64,000 nt of DNA, from assembly GCF_002140975.2 (NCBI RefSeq), contig NZ_CP147247.1, forward strand, positions 3,957,001 to 4,021,000. The letters are read 5' to 3'. Position 1 is the stretch's first letter, and each line of letters opens with the position of its first letter. This document shows, one piece after another, positions 1 through 8,563 of the stretch. The notes below the pieces were generated by a model. The model was not told where the DNA came from and made no database searches. It saw only the letters and a list, made by a program, of their open reading frames with translations. The position numbers were made by a program, and so were the translations under genes. This DNA comes from Enterococcus sp. 9E7_DIV0242 (GTDB lineage: Bacteria; Bacillota; Bacilli; Lactobacillales; Enterococcaceae).

Positions 1-294
1 AACAACGTTCGTGTATCAACAAACGGTTCAGCTGGTGCGATTGCATTGGCTCCAGAAGGCGTTGTAACGTCTCCTGCTGCTCTTGAATTGGGCAACAAAG
101 TAACTTTCTTGGATAATACAAGCACAACTAAAGGTTTCGGACAATACAAACTAGCTTTCGGTCAACGTGGCTTAGCTGCAACTGACGCTGGTTCACCTGA
201 ACAATCAGTTAAATTGAATGTTTTGGGAACAAACGCTAAAAAAGTTGGTACGTATAAAGCTGAAATTACATGGTCAATCACTGCTGCGCCATAG
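1..294 (+). CDS. WxL-domain surface protein, C-terminal fragment
   Basis: Open reading frame already in progress at base 1 and ending at TAG 292-294, so only the last 97 residues are present. The end (YKAEITWSITAAP) carries the second W-x-L/I-type motif and the short tail that close WxL domains, which attach secreted proteins non-covalently to Gram-positive peptidoglycan. The DUF916/DUF3324 gene that normally accompanies WxL proteins follows directly. The N-terminal signal peptide and first WxL motif lie outside the window, so the full architecture is unknown. Confidence 0.82.
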   Translation, partial: NNVRVSTNGSAGAIALAPEGVVTSPAALELGNKVTFLDNTSTTKGFGQYKLAFGQRGLAATDAGSPEQSVKLNVLGTNAKKVGTYKAEITWSITAAP

Positions 295-328
295 ATCGCA
301 GAGTAAAAAAGAAAGACAGTAAAGTAAT

Positions 329-360
329 GAGTCCCCCCGATAGTATCGGGGGCTCATTTC
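329..360 (+). terminator. hairpin between WxL gene and DUF916 gene
   Basis: Stem GAG-CCCCCGATA paired with TATCGGGGG-CTC at 329-355, 35 bases after the WxL stop. The following bases (ATTTCTG) are only moderately T-rich, so it may be a partial terminator that sets a lower level for downstream genes rather than a full stop. Confidence 0.6.
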
Positions 361-383
361 TGATTGAAGGAAGGGAAATTATT

Positions 384-1469
384 TTGAACAAAAAATGGCC
401 GGTTTTACTTTGTTTGGTATACATATTTTCATTCATTGGGTTTGGAATGACCGCTTATGGGGAAGAAACAGACGCTGATATCACGAATGCCGGAGGCTTC
501 AGTTTTGAAGTGATCCAGCCGGAGAATCAGCGTGATAGCAGCAAAGGCTATTTCGATTTACGAATGACTCCAGGGCAACAGCAGACGGTCCAAGTCAAAT
601 TAGTCAATCCAACAGACATAGAAATAACAGTAAGTGTAAAGTTAAACGGAGCGAAAACAAATAAGAACGGTGTGATCGAGTATGGTCCGAATACCTTTGA
701 AAATGATGCTTCATTAACGTATGATTTTGTAGACGTTGTGAAAGGTCCGGAAGAAATCAAGATTCCGGCAAACGGTGAGACAACATTGGATTTGGCAATC
801 AGCATGCCGGCAGAACAATATGATGGTGTGATCACCGGTGGGATCGAGTTGCAGAACTTGAGCGCTGATTCGACTGAAAATCAAACAGGTTCTGTTATCA
901 ATAAGTATGCCTATTTGATTGGCATGGTGCTATCAGAAACGGATACCGAAGTTATGCCTGATTTAGCCTTGAATAAGGTCTATCCGGAATTAAGCAATTA
1001 CCGCAATTCAATCTTTGTGAACTTTTCCAATACACAGGCAGTTATTGTCGATGATATGACGGTGGATGCACAAATTACAAAAAAAGGCTCTGATGACGTC
1101 CTTTATGATACGAAAGTAGCCTCCATGCGGATGGCACCCAACTCAATGATCGATTTCCCTATTTCGATGCAGGGTGACCGAATGGTAGCGGGCGATTATA
1201 CAGCCAAAATCGTAGTAACAACAAAAACTGATCGTTGGGAATGGACCGAGGATTTCAAAATCACCGACGATGATGCCGATAAGTTTAACAGCGAGGACCT
1301 AGGGTTGCTTCAAGAGCAAGGGGTCGATTGGACACTGATTGCCATGATCGTAGGCGGCGTATTCTTAGTGGTTGTAATCATTTTCGTGTTGATTCGCCGA
1401 TTCGGTAGTAAAAAGAGCAAAAAGAAGCGCGGAAAAAAACGTCCCAAAAAGAAGACAGGAAAAAAATGA
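384..1469 (+). CDS. WxL-interacting protein, DUF916-DUF3324 family, membrane anchored
   Basis: 361 residues from the TTG at 384, chosen because GAAGGAAGGG lies just upstream and the protein then begins with a basic N-terminus and hydrophobic signal peptide (about 1-33). Residues about 35-155 match the DUF916 (peptidoglycan-binding) type and about 165-300 the DUF3324 type; this pair is the WxL-interacting protein family. A single membrane helix (about 312-337, AMIVGGVFLVVVIIFVLIRR) is followed by a cytoplasmic tail that is almost all Lys/Arg. It probably partners the WxL protein encoded just upstream. Family assignment is from architecture and context; binding partner is inferred. Confidence 0.85.
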   Translation: MNKKWPVLLCLVYIFSFIGFGMTAYGEETDADITNAGGFSFEVIQPENQRDSSKGYFDLRMTPGQQQTVQVKLVNPTDIEITVSVKLNGAKTNKNGVIEYGPNTFENDASLTYDFVDVVKGPEEIKIPANGETTLDLAISMPAEQYDGVITGGIELQNLSADSTENQTGSVINKYAYLIGMVLSETDTEVMPDLALNKVYPELSNYRNSIFVNFSNTQAVIVDDMTVDAQITKKGSDDVLYDTKVASMRMAPNSMIDFPISMQGDRMVAGDYTAKIVVTTKTDRWEWTEDFKITDDDADKFNSEDLGLLQEQGVDWTLIAMIVGGVFLVVVIIFVLIRRFGSKKSKKKRGKKRPKKKTGKK

Positions 1470-1493
1470 GTGATGGATTTGGAGGATAGGTAA

Positions 1494-2162
1494 ATGAGTG
1501 TATTAGATTGGTTGTTCATTGGCTTACTATCGAGCGCTATCCTCTTTCTATTATTTATGGTTTTAGTGAGCGTGGGTGCTTTACTGACCGGACGTAATGT
1601 AAAGAAGTTAAAGCAAAGAAAAGTCAAAAACAAAAAGAAACGAAAAAAATTGAAGCGTGCGATCCGTCAGATGCAGGAAAAGCGAAAGCAGCAATGGATA
1701 AATGTACTTCTGCTATTGGTTCTTTCTATTGGTCTGGGGGGAGGCGCCATCTATACGCGCCATTATCAAGGAACGACATTGGGCGAAAGAGATTCAGATG
1801 CGTTGACACAAGGCTATTATTTGGTAGATGAGATCAAAGGACAGCTGGAAGGTGCGGAGAGCGCAGAAAGTAAAACAAAGGTTGCCAAGAACATCAAAGA
1901 CCTGTCCGGGCGACTTTCCAGCTATGGAACGCGTGTGGCCAGCCAACGGCTGACGTTAGAGAATCAGAGTATGTTGAACAAGCAATATAACTACATGATG
2001 GAGCTAGGCGTTAATCTGAATGCACAAACGGAAGAATTTCTGAGCGATCCGGAAAAACTGGCTGAGTTTGAAGCTGACTTGGAGAAAGTGCGTACGCATC
2101 AGCAACAAGTGTTGAAGCAGTTGAAAATCAGTGAAGATTCTCTAAAGAAAAAGGATAGATAA
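1494..2162 (+). CDS. membrane protein of WxL locus, function unknown
   Basis: 222 residues. A membrane helix at about 5-32 is followed by a very basic stretch (about 36-66, repeated KK/KR), a second helix at about 68-87 (VLLLLVLSIGLGGGAIY), then a charged, helical, probably coiled-coil region to the end. The topology predicts a basic cytoplasmic loop and an outside C-terminal domain. It starts 24 bases after the DUF916 gene and is followed after 16 bases by a signal-peptidase-like gene, so it belongs to the same operon. I do not recognise a named family. Confidence 0.75.
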   Translation: MSVLDWLFIGLLSSAILFLLFMVLVSVGALLTGRNVKKLKQRKVKNKKKRKKLKRAIRQMQEKRKQQWINVLLLLVLSIGLGGGAIYTRHYQGTTLGERDSDALTQGYYLVDEIKGQLEGAESAESKTKVAKNIKDLSGRLSSYGTRVASQRLTLENQSMLNKQYNYMMELGVNLNAQTEEFLSDPEKLAEFEADLEKVRTHQQQVLKQLKISEDSLKKKDR

Positions 2163-2178
2163 GAGTTGAGGTTCAGCG

Positions 2179-2916
2179 ATGAAAAAGCCCAAAAAGCGGA
2201 AGCAAAGAATAGCCCCTTCGTCACCTACTCGCAGAACGAGCGCGACCACAAGTAAAAAAGCAGACAGCGCCAGCTTGTCTAGAAAAAAGAAAAGAACCAT
2301 ACAGAAAAAAAACAGCGACCGGCATCCCCAAAAGAAGACACGGCCGACTGCTCGTCAACGGAAAAAAGAACCTGAGAAAGCAATCAAAAGGATCCTGCTT
2401 CAATTAGGACTCAGTATCTTTTTGACGATCGGCTTGGTTTACCTCATCTCCTTATTCACTTTTACCATCCAACGGATGGAAGGCTATATGATGGCTCCAA
2501 CAGTTACGGATAGAGAGGTCCTGTTTGTCAACAAGCTCGGAACGGTTCGCCGTTTTGATTTGGTGTTGATTGAGGATGAGCAGGGGATACGGTCTGTTCG
2601 GCGTGTTGTCGGATTGCCAACGGAAAGCATCTCCTATAAGAACGATGAGCTCTTTATTAATGGTACCTATCAAGTCGAGCGTTTTTTAGAGAAGAAGCTG
2701 TACGAGACCCATCAGATGGGGATGATTTTAACGAAAGATTTTACGATATCCCAGGTTACAGGAGAAGCCATGATCCCCAAAGAAGAATATTTTGTCTTGG
2801 GCGATAATCGAGCCTATGCGCAGGATAGCCGCGATTATGGGACGGTAAAGAAAACGCAGATTGTCGGTATTGTCAAAGCCCGACTATTTCCCTTTCACAA
2901 ACTGAGTGGATTTTAG
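2179..2916 (+). CDS. signal peptidase I-like protein lacking both catalytic residues
   Basis: 245 residues: a Lys/Arg/Ser/Thr-rich cytoplasmic N-terminus (1-71), one membrane helix (about 72-96) and an S26-type periplasmic fold. Boxes are recognisable: the box normally reading GxSMxPT reads GYMMAPT here, so the nucleophile Ser is Met104; the box normally reading VKRVxG reads VRRVVGLP, so the general-base Lys is Arg141. The distal GDNR...DSRDYG box is intact. The next gene is a paralogue with both catalytic residues. Inactive SPase partners are known (Staphylococcus SpsA; SipA of streptococcal pilus islands), where an accessory or chaperone-like role is proposed. Peptidase activity is unlikely; any such role here is inference. 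Confidence 0.85.
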   Translation: MKKPKKRKQRIAPSSPTRRTSATTSKKADSASLSRKKKRTIQKKNSDRHPQKKTRPTARQRKKEPEKAIKRILLQLGLSIFLTIGLVYLISLFTFTIQRMEGYMMAPTVTDREVLFVNKLGTVRRFDLVLIEDEQGIRSVRRVVGLPTESISYKNDELFINGTYQVERFLEKKLYETHQMGMILTKDFTISQVTGEAMIPKEEYFVLGDNRAYAQDSRDYGTVKKTQIVGIVKARLFPFHKLSGF

Positions 2917-2940
2917 TTTCTCACTATAAGGAGTAACGTT

Positions 2941-3558
2941 ATGGAACAGAAAAGGAACAGAAGAAAACGAAAAAAAGGGACGGGCAATAGACCCTACAAA
3001 CAAAAGAGAAACGTACAGAAACAAGCGTCCAAGGAACCGCAGTCATGGCTGGTCAATGTTCTGATGGTGGTGTTTCTTGCCGGGCTTCTCTTTTTTTTAT
3101 TTGCTTTCCAAAAGCACACCGTGGATGGGATTTCGATGGACCCAACCTTAAAAGATGGTGATCGAATCGTCATCAGGAAAACGAAAAAAGTACAACGCTA
3201 CGAACTGATTACTTTTGAGCCAAAGGACCAACCGGGAAACTCATTTGTTAAACGAGTGATCGGGTTTCCGGGAGACCACATGAAGGTCGAAGAGAATACC
3301 TTGTATCTAACTAGCGGTCGATCCTTCGAAAATCAGAGTGATCTGCCGGATGGGACCCTCAAAGTATCGATTGCTTCCGAAGTCCAATATGCCTTGAGTG
3401 GTCTGACAGAAATCCCGGAGGATCACTATTTTGTTTTGGGTGATAATCGAGAGAAGTCAAATGACAGCCGCAGTTTTGGATTGATTACGCAGGATCAAAT
3501 CGAAGGGGTCGTTGTTTTTCGTTATTTCCCATTTGCTTCGATTGGCTCACTTCGTTAA
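2941..3558 (+). CDS. type I signal peptidase (active-site intact)
   Basis: 205 residues, ATG with AAGGAG upstream. Very basic N-terminus (1-33), membrane helix about 36-56, then SPase I boxes: GISMDPT with nucleophile Ser65, FVKRVIGFPGD with general-base Lys104, and GDNREKSNDSRSFG. It cleaves signal peptides of exported proteins at the outer face of the membrane. It lies 24 bases after its catalytically dead paralogue in the WxL operon, so it may be dedicated to the locus's own secreted proteins rather than being the general housekeeping enzyme (inference; the genome would need to be checked for another copy). Confidence 0.9.
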   Translation: MEQKRNRRKRKKGTGNRPYKQKRNVQKQASKEPQSWLVNVLMVVFLAGLLFFLFAFQKHTVDGISMDPTLKDGDRIVIRKTKKVQRYELITFEPKDQPGNSFVKRVIGFPGDHMKVEENTLYLTSGRSFENQSDLPDGTLKVSIASEVQYALSGLTEIPEDHYFVLGDNREKSNDSRSFGLITQDQIEGVVVFRYFPFASIGSLR

Positions 3559-3616
3559 GTCGTTTGGCCGGTTGCTTGTGAGCCGTGGGTGAAAATTGAA
3601 AGAGAAAGGGAGACTT

Positions 3617-6553
3617 ATGGATAGAAAAAGAAACACGTTTATAAAGGAAAAAGGGCGTTGGTTAGTGTTAGGCTTTGCCTTACCGATCATTGTATTGGTT
3701 ATTGCGTATGGGCTGATTGGGATTTATCCGGGTAGTGAAAAAAGTATCATGGCCAGTGATTCCTTTAGCCAGCTGGGCAATTTCTTTGCCAGCTACAATA
3801 CCATGTTAAAGGGAGAGGAGAGTATCTTCTATACCTGGTATGCTTCATTTGGATTGAACTACTGGTCGCTTATTTCTTATTACTTAGGCGGGGTGTTTAC
3901 ACCGTTGGTGTATTTCTTTGATAACCAGCAGATACCGGAATTTCTCTATTTCTTAACCTTGCTTAAATTCGGGTGTTCCGGTTTGGCGTTTTGTTATTAC
4001 AGCTTGGAGACCTTCAAGCTGCCGAAATGGGGGCATGTCGGGCTAAGTATTTCCTATAGTCTGATGGGCTTTGGTTTGGCCTTTTCAGAGATGGTGATGT
4101 GGTTAGATACCTTCATTTATTTGCCATTGATCATCCTGGGGATTCATCGGATCCTGGAGAAACGAAAACCAACACTGTTGTTTGTTAGTTATGTCTTGTT
4201 ATTTATTTCCAACTTCTATATGGCTTTCATGGCCGGGCTCTTTACGTTTCTTTATTTCTGTGCACGAGCACTATTGTTGCAAAAAGGGCAACGAAAACAG
4301 CCGATCGTTATGTATCTGACGACCTCCTTATTAGCAGGTGGGGCATCCATGGCGATGTTGTTGCCCACCATTCTGGATTTGAAAAACAATGGGGAAGCGA
4401 TGTCGAAGGTACAAACAATCTTGACCGATGGCACCGGTCCATTGGACCTGATTGCCAAGAATTTCGTAGGGGTCTATGATACGACGATGTTTGGGGCAGT
4501 CCCTTTTGTATTTGTTGGGTTACTGTCTTTGATCCTCTGTCTGTATTTCTTTGTCAGTAAACAGACCACGAAACGAGAGAAGTTGGTTTATGGCGGTTTA
4601 TTCGCTGTTCTGATTCTCAGCTTCTACTTGGAGCCGTTGAATCTGTTCTGGCATGGTCTGCACACGCCGAACATGTTTCCGTTTCGTTATAGCTTCGGCT
4701 TTTCTTTTCTAGTGATTGCCTTAGCCGGTTACGGCTGGGAGCGACTGGACAAACAGGGAATCGATCGGCTATTGAATATCGTGTTGGTGCTCGTTTTACT
4801 GTTTACCGGGGTCAAATTAGTCGGTTCCTATAGCGGTTCGTATCACTATGTGACCTTGTTGTCCTTTGGGGTGACAGTGGTTCTGAGCTTTGGTTATTTA
4901 GGTCTCTTGTTCTTACAGAAGAAGCGTCCTACAAAATGGTTAGGCCTGCTCTTTGTTCTTGTTATTAGTATAGAGAGCGGCATCAATGCCTATAGTATTT
5001 TTTCTGGTATTGAAGGGGAGTGGTCCTATCCAACGGTGGCGAAGTACAACGGTTCTTATTCGGACATCAAAACGCTAGTCGATCAGACGAAGGAAGAGAA
5101 CGCCTCGTTTTATCGAATGGAGACCTTGGATCCTGTTACAAAAAATGACAGTTTAGCCTATGGCTATAGTGGAGTTGGCATGTTTTCTTCGATTCGTAAC
5201 CGTCATTCCTTGTCCTATCTAAATGATCTGGGCTATCGTTCCTGGGGAACGAATCTACAGATCAATTATCTAAACAACACCTTATTAATGGATGTTATTT
5301 CAGGAATCAAGTACAACCTGACAAAAGAAGACATGCATAAGTTCGGATTTACTAAACAGGCGGAAAGCGGCGAGTATGCGCTCTATAGTAATACATACGC
5401 GATGCCACTAGGTGTATTGACGAATGAACAGGTCTATGAGGAAGGAAAAGTGCGGAGTCAGACCTCTCTGTTCAACCAATTAGCGGAAAAAGATTTTGAG
5501 TACTATACGTTTATGGAGCCGGAATTAGTCGAGCTGGATAATGTAAAGCTGGAAAAATCTGAAGGGTTGGTTACCTATCGGGCAAAAGATGAAGAGAAAT
5601 ATTCAAAAAAAATCGTCACTTGGGAAGCTGTGATTCCGGCAGGAAAACAGGCCTATCTTAGTTTAGCCCCTTACAATTACGATGATCTGGGTACGGCGAA
5701 CATTGAGCTGAAGGTCAATGGGACCAGCCAAAAGACCCGAATCAACATGACGGGTCAATACTACGATTTGGGGATGTATGAAGAAGAGACACTTGTAGAA
5801 TTTTCAGCAACGCTAACAGGTAGTACGGTATTCAGTTTCTTGACACCGGATATTGCTTTGTTGGATCTTGACTTGTTTGAAGAGGCCGCTTCATCGATTC
5901 AGCAAAAGGGCGTTGCTTTCACAGTCTCTGGACGTACAGCAAAGGCTGAGGTGGTAACGAACGAAGAGCAGGTGCTGTTTACTACGATTCCTTATGATCA
6001 GGGCTGGACAGTCTCTGTAGATGGGAAGCAGGCAGAGATTCCACGTTTCAAGGATGCCTTTTTAACCGTAAAGATTCCAGCCGGGACCCATACGGTAGAA
6101 TTTGTCTATCTGCCACCTGGCTTGACAAGCGGCACCCTACTAACCGTTGGGAGTGTGCTTCTCTTTGGTGGTTATCTGTTTGTTTTAAGGAAACGAAAAG
6201 GCGATCTATTCTATCAGGTGACGACAAGCGGCACAAGCAATGCTGATTTCGAAACGAAGACTAAAGGGGCAGATGATGCACCGCTAAATGCTTCAGTGGA
6301 ACTGGAGCTAGAGAACCCAACCGCTTCAAATACAGCAGAAGAATCAGTAGAAGAAACCTCCACAGAGCTGTCTGATGCAGAAGCATCTGTAACTTCTACG
6401 AAAGAAAAAAAAGTAGTTGAAGAAGACTCAGAGGATTCCTCTCTCTTGAGTCAGTTTAGCTTTAGTGATGAACAGAAGGGTTTTGGTTTTTCTCTCCATA
6501 CCGAAACAGAATTAAAAGAAGAACCGCAAGATTCTAAAAACGAAGACAATTAA
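3617..6553 (+). CDS. YfhO-family polytopic membrane protein (probable GT-C glycosyltransferase)
   Basis: 978 residues from ATG 3617 (SD GAGAAAGGGAGA at 3602-3613), preferred over a TTG 21 bases upstream. About 12 membrane helices in the first half, a large extracellular part (about 480-820), a last helix near 830-850 and an acidic Ser/Thr/Glu-rich cytoplasmic tail of about 110 residues ending NEDN. The length and pattern match YfhO, a GT-C-type family; the Bacillus and Listeria members glycosylate lipoteichoic acid. The early AxDxF-type motif (ASDSFSQ) fits a lipid-phosphosugar enzyme. It is the last gene of the WxL operon; the target here is unknown. Confidence 0.82.
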   Translation: MDRKRNTFIKEKGRWLVLGFALPIIVLVIAYGLIGIYPGSEKSIMASDSFSQLGNFFASYNTMLKGEESIFYTWYASFGLNYWSLISYYLGGVFTPLVYFFDNQQIPEFLYFLTLLKFGCSGLAFCYYSLETFKLPKWGHVGLSISYSLMGFGLAFSEMVMWLDTFIYLPLIILGIHRILEKRKPTLLFVSYVLLFISNFYMAFMAGLFTFLYFCARALLLQKGQRKQPIVMYLTTSLLAGGASMAMLLPTILDLKNNGEAMSKVQTILTDGTGPLDLIAKNFVGVYDTTMFGAVPFVFVGLLSLILCLYFFVSKQTTKREKLVYGGLFAVLILSFYLEPLNLFWHGLHTPNMFPFRYSFGFSFLVIALAGYGWERLDKQGIDRLLNIVLVLVLLFTGVKLVGSYSGSYHYVTLLSFGVTVVLSFGYLGLLFLQKKRPTKWLGLLFVLVISIESGINAYSIFSGIEGEWSYPTVAKYNGSYSDIKTLVDQTKEENASFYRMETLDPVTKNDSLAYGYSGVGMFSSIRNRHSLSYLNDLGYRSWGTNLQINYLNNTLLMDVISGIKYNLTKEDMHKFGFTKQAESGEYALYSNTYAMPLGVLTNEQVYEEGKVRSQTSLFNQLAEKDFEYYTFMEPELVELDNVKLEKSEGLVTYRAKDEEKYSKKIVTWEAVIPAGKQAYLSLAPYNYDDLGTANIELKVNGTSQKTRINMTGQYYDLGMYEEETLVEFSATLTGSTVFSFLTPDIALLDLDLFEEAASSIQQKGVAFTVSGRTAKAEVVTNEEQVLFTTIPYDQGWTVSVDGKQAEIPRFKDAFLTVKIPAGTHTVEFVYLPPGLTSGTLLTVGSVLLFGGYLFVLRKRKGDLFYQVTTSGTSNADFETKTKGADDAPLNASVELELENPTASNTAEESVEETSTELSDAEASVTSTKEKKVVEEDSEDSSLLSQFSFSDEQKGFGFSLHTETELKEEPQDSKNEDN

Positions 6554-6573
6554 AATAAGAATAAGAGAGTCAT

Positions 6574-6606
6574 GAGCTTGGGGCAGAAAATGCCCAAGCT
6601 CTTTTT
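6574..6606 (+). terminator. intrinsic terminator after yfhO-like gene
   Basis: Stem GAGCTTGGG(G)CA / TGCCCAAGCTC with a GAAA loop, followed by TTTTT. It ends the WxL-locus operon. Confidence 0.88.
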
Positions 6607-6723
6607 ATACACGCGAGTTGAAATATCCCAATTAAAAGTGAGATGGAAGAATGGCAAAAGACTGGCAGGGTCATTACTGTTTTTTTGAAGGTTTGGTATG
6701 AAGAAGAGCAAGATGAAAAAATG

Positions 6724-6766
6724 AAAGCATTATCAACAGAAAAATCCGTTAATGCTTTTTGTTTTT
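6724..6766 (+). terminator. second hairpin with T-run upstream of recR
   Basis: AAAGCATTA (6724-6732) pairs with TAATGCTTT within 6749-6760, followed by GTTTTTG. It lies between the WxL-locus terminator and recR and could be a second stop for read-through. Confidence 0.6.
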
Positions 6767-6877
6767 GTTAACAGGAATATGTTAAAATGGAGACTGTAGC
6801 TAAAAAGAAATTGACTGATAGATGGTTTGAAATAATATTGTTACCATTATATGTTACGAAAGGAAGTATAGAGAAAT

Positions 6878-7474
6878 ATGCAATATCCAGAACCAATTGC
6901 CAGATTGATTGAAAGCTATATGAAGCTACCCGGTATTGGACAAAAGACGGCAACTCGTTTAGCTTTTTATACGATAGATATGAAGGAAGAAGATGTCAAT
7001 ACCTTCGCTAAGTCATTGATTAGTGTGAAGAGAGATTTACATTTTTGCAGTGTCTGCGGCAATATTACAGAGGAAGACCCTTGCGATATCTGTAAAGACC
7101 AGACGCGTGATCGTAGTACAATTTTAGTTGTTGAAGAATCAAAAGATGTGATGGCGTTGGAGAAGGTCAGAGAATATCACGGGTTGTACCATGTACTGCA
7201 TGGTGTTCTTTCGCCAATGGAAGGAACGGGTCCAGAGGATATAAACATCCCTTCATTGATTCAACGACTTCATGATGATGAAGTTCAGGAGGTCATTATT
7301 GCAACGAATGCGACGACTGAGGGAGAAGCGACAGCGATGTACTTGTCTCGTTTGATCAAACCGGCGGGAATCAAGGTCACTCGATTAGCACATGGCTTGT
7401 CAGTTGGTAGTGATATTGAGTATGCGGATGAAGTTACCTTATTAAAAGCAGTAGAGGGACGTAGAGAGCTGTGA
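6878..7474 (+). CDS. recR: recombination mediator RecR
   Basis: 198 residues, full family length. N-terminal HhH region ([16 protein letters not shown]), a C4 zinc finger (CSVCGN...DPCDIC, residues about 57-72) and a Toprim domain (about 80-175: [14 protein letters not shown], then [12 protein letters not shown]). It works with RecF/RecO to load RecA at gaps. SD AAGGAAG precedes the ATG. In many Firmicutes recR follows dnaX and ybaB; here neither is upstream, the WxL locus being next, so the usual dnaX neighbourhood is rearranged. Confidence 0.95.
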   Translation: MQYPEPIARLIESYMKLPGIGQKTATRLAFYTIDMKEEDVNTFAKSLISVKRDLHFCSVCGNITEEDPCDICKDQTRDRSTILVVEESKDVMALEKVREYHGLYHVLHGVLSPMEGTGPEDINIPSLIQRLHDDEVQEVIIATNATTEGEATAMYLSRLIKPAGIKVTRLAHGLSVGSDIEYADEVTLLKAVEGRREL

Positions 7475-7572
7475 TTGGTATATTAGACAGAGCTCCCCTT
7501 TTCAAGTAAAATAAACTTATTAAATCAGCTTTGAGAGTTGATAGTTAAAGAGAGTATGGAGGCAGAAATATT

Positions 7573-8217
7573 TTGCAAGGATTATTTATAACAATAGAAG
7601 GCCCAGATGGTGCAGGAAAAACAAGTGTATTGGAGGAGCTATATCCTAAACTGGCACTTGCAGCAACGCAGAAAATAGTGAAAACTCGGGAACCTGGAGG
7701 GATTCCGATTGCAGAAAAGATTCGTCAGATCATCTTAGATCCAAAAAATACAGAGATGGATGAACGAACAGAGGCGTTGCTTTATGCAGCAGCGCGAAGA
7801 CAACATTTAGTGGAGAAAGTATTTCCTGCACTTGAGGAAGGCAGCATTGTTTTGTGTGACCGTTTTGTAGATAGCTCTCTTGCTTATCAGGGAGCCGGAC
7901 GAAAAATTGGAGTGAAGCCGATAGCTGAGATCAATGAGTTTGCAATAGAAGGGACGGTTCCCGATTTCACGGTTTACCTGGATGTTGATTCAGATACCGG
8001 CTTGCAACGTATCCAAAATCACAGAAAAAATCAATATGATCGATTAGACTCTGAAGGGTTGGAATTTCACCAGCGAGTACGTCATGAGTATTTGCGTATA
8101 GTGGAAGAAAATCCGCAAAGAATTGAAAAGATTGATGCACGGATGAGTTTAGAATCAGTTGTCGAAGCAACTTTTAAAGCAATTGTTGAGCGTTACCCTA
8201 ATTATTTCAGAAACTAG
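7573..8217 (+). CDS. tmk: thymidylate kinase
   Basis: 214 residues from TTG 7573, with GGAGG 14 bases upstream. P-loop GPDGAGKT at about 10-17, the DRFVDSSLAYQG motif (about 96-107, DRx signature) and a lid region rich in Arg/Asn. It phosphorylates dTMP to dTDP using ATP. It starts the conserved tmk-darA-holB-ricT-yabA-rsmI cluster; darA follows after 14 bases. Confidence 0.96.
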   Translation: MQGLFITIEGPDGAGKTSVLEELYPKLALAATQKIVKTREPGGIPIAEKIRQIILDPKNTEMDERTEALLYAAARRQHLVEKVFPALEEGSIVLCDRFVDSSLAYQGAGRKIGVKPIAEINEFAIEGTVPDFTVYLDVDSDTGLQRIQNHRKNQYDRLDSEGLEFHQRVRHEYLRIVEENPQRIEKIDARMSLESVVEATFKAIVERYPNYFRN

Positions 8218-8231
8218 AAAGGTGATGTCCT

Positions 8232-8561
8232 ATGAAAATTATTCTAGCAATCGTTCAAGACAAAGACAGCAATCGTTTAGCAAATGAGTTTATTGATGCA
8301 AATATTCGAGCAACGAAGTTATCTTCAACGGGTGGCTTTTTGAAGGCCGGAAATAGTACGTTCATTATCGGGATTGACGATGATCGAGTGGAAGAAGCGC
8401 TTGAGCTGATCAAAAAGACTTGCGAATCACGGAAACAGTATGTTTCAGCCCCTGTAACGTTGGATCTTACCATGGAAGGTCAGGTTCCTTATCCTGTAGA
8501 AGTTGAAGTCGGAGGCGCCACTGTCTTTGTTCTACCGGTAGAAGGGTTCCATCAGTATTGA
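8232..8561 (+). CDS. darA: cyclic-di-AMP receptor, PII-like (DarA/PstA)
   Basis: 109 residues, the usual length. It matches the DarA/PstA (YaaQ) family: MKIILAIVQDKDSNRLANEF at the start, STGGFLKAGNSTF around 37-49 and a closing YPVEVEVGGATVFVLPVEGF. The family is a trimeric PII-like cytosolic protein that binds c-di-AMP; its downstream target is not settled. Stop codon TGA 8559-8561 abuts the holB start. B. subtilis has yaaR between this gene and holB; it is missing here. Confidence 0.93.
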   Translation: MKIILAIVQDKDSNRLANEFIDANIRATKLSSTGGFLKAGNSTFIIGIDDDRVEEALELIKKTCESRKQYVSAPVTLDLTMEGQVPYPVEVEVGGATVFVLPVEGFHQY

Positions 8562-8563
8562 GT

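Larger units (their letters stand above)
6554..6877. other. intergenic region upstream of recR
   Basis: 324 bases without a supportable gene. It holds the terminator at 6574-6606, a second hairpin AAAGCATTA/TTAATGCTTTTT at 6724-6760, and a likely recR promoter with an extended -10 (TGTTAAAAT, 6780-6788). The stretch between the two hairpins has no feature I recognise. Confidence 0.6.

Noticed and set aside
6643..6771. 42-codon ORF before recR
   Set aside because: Weak SD, and the terminator hairpin at 6724-6766 lies inside its 3' end.
8255..8473. Minus-strand frame within darA, and similar long antisense frames in many genes
   Set aside because: Shadow frames of well-supported genes, with no SD or recognisable product.
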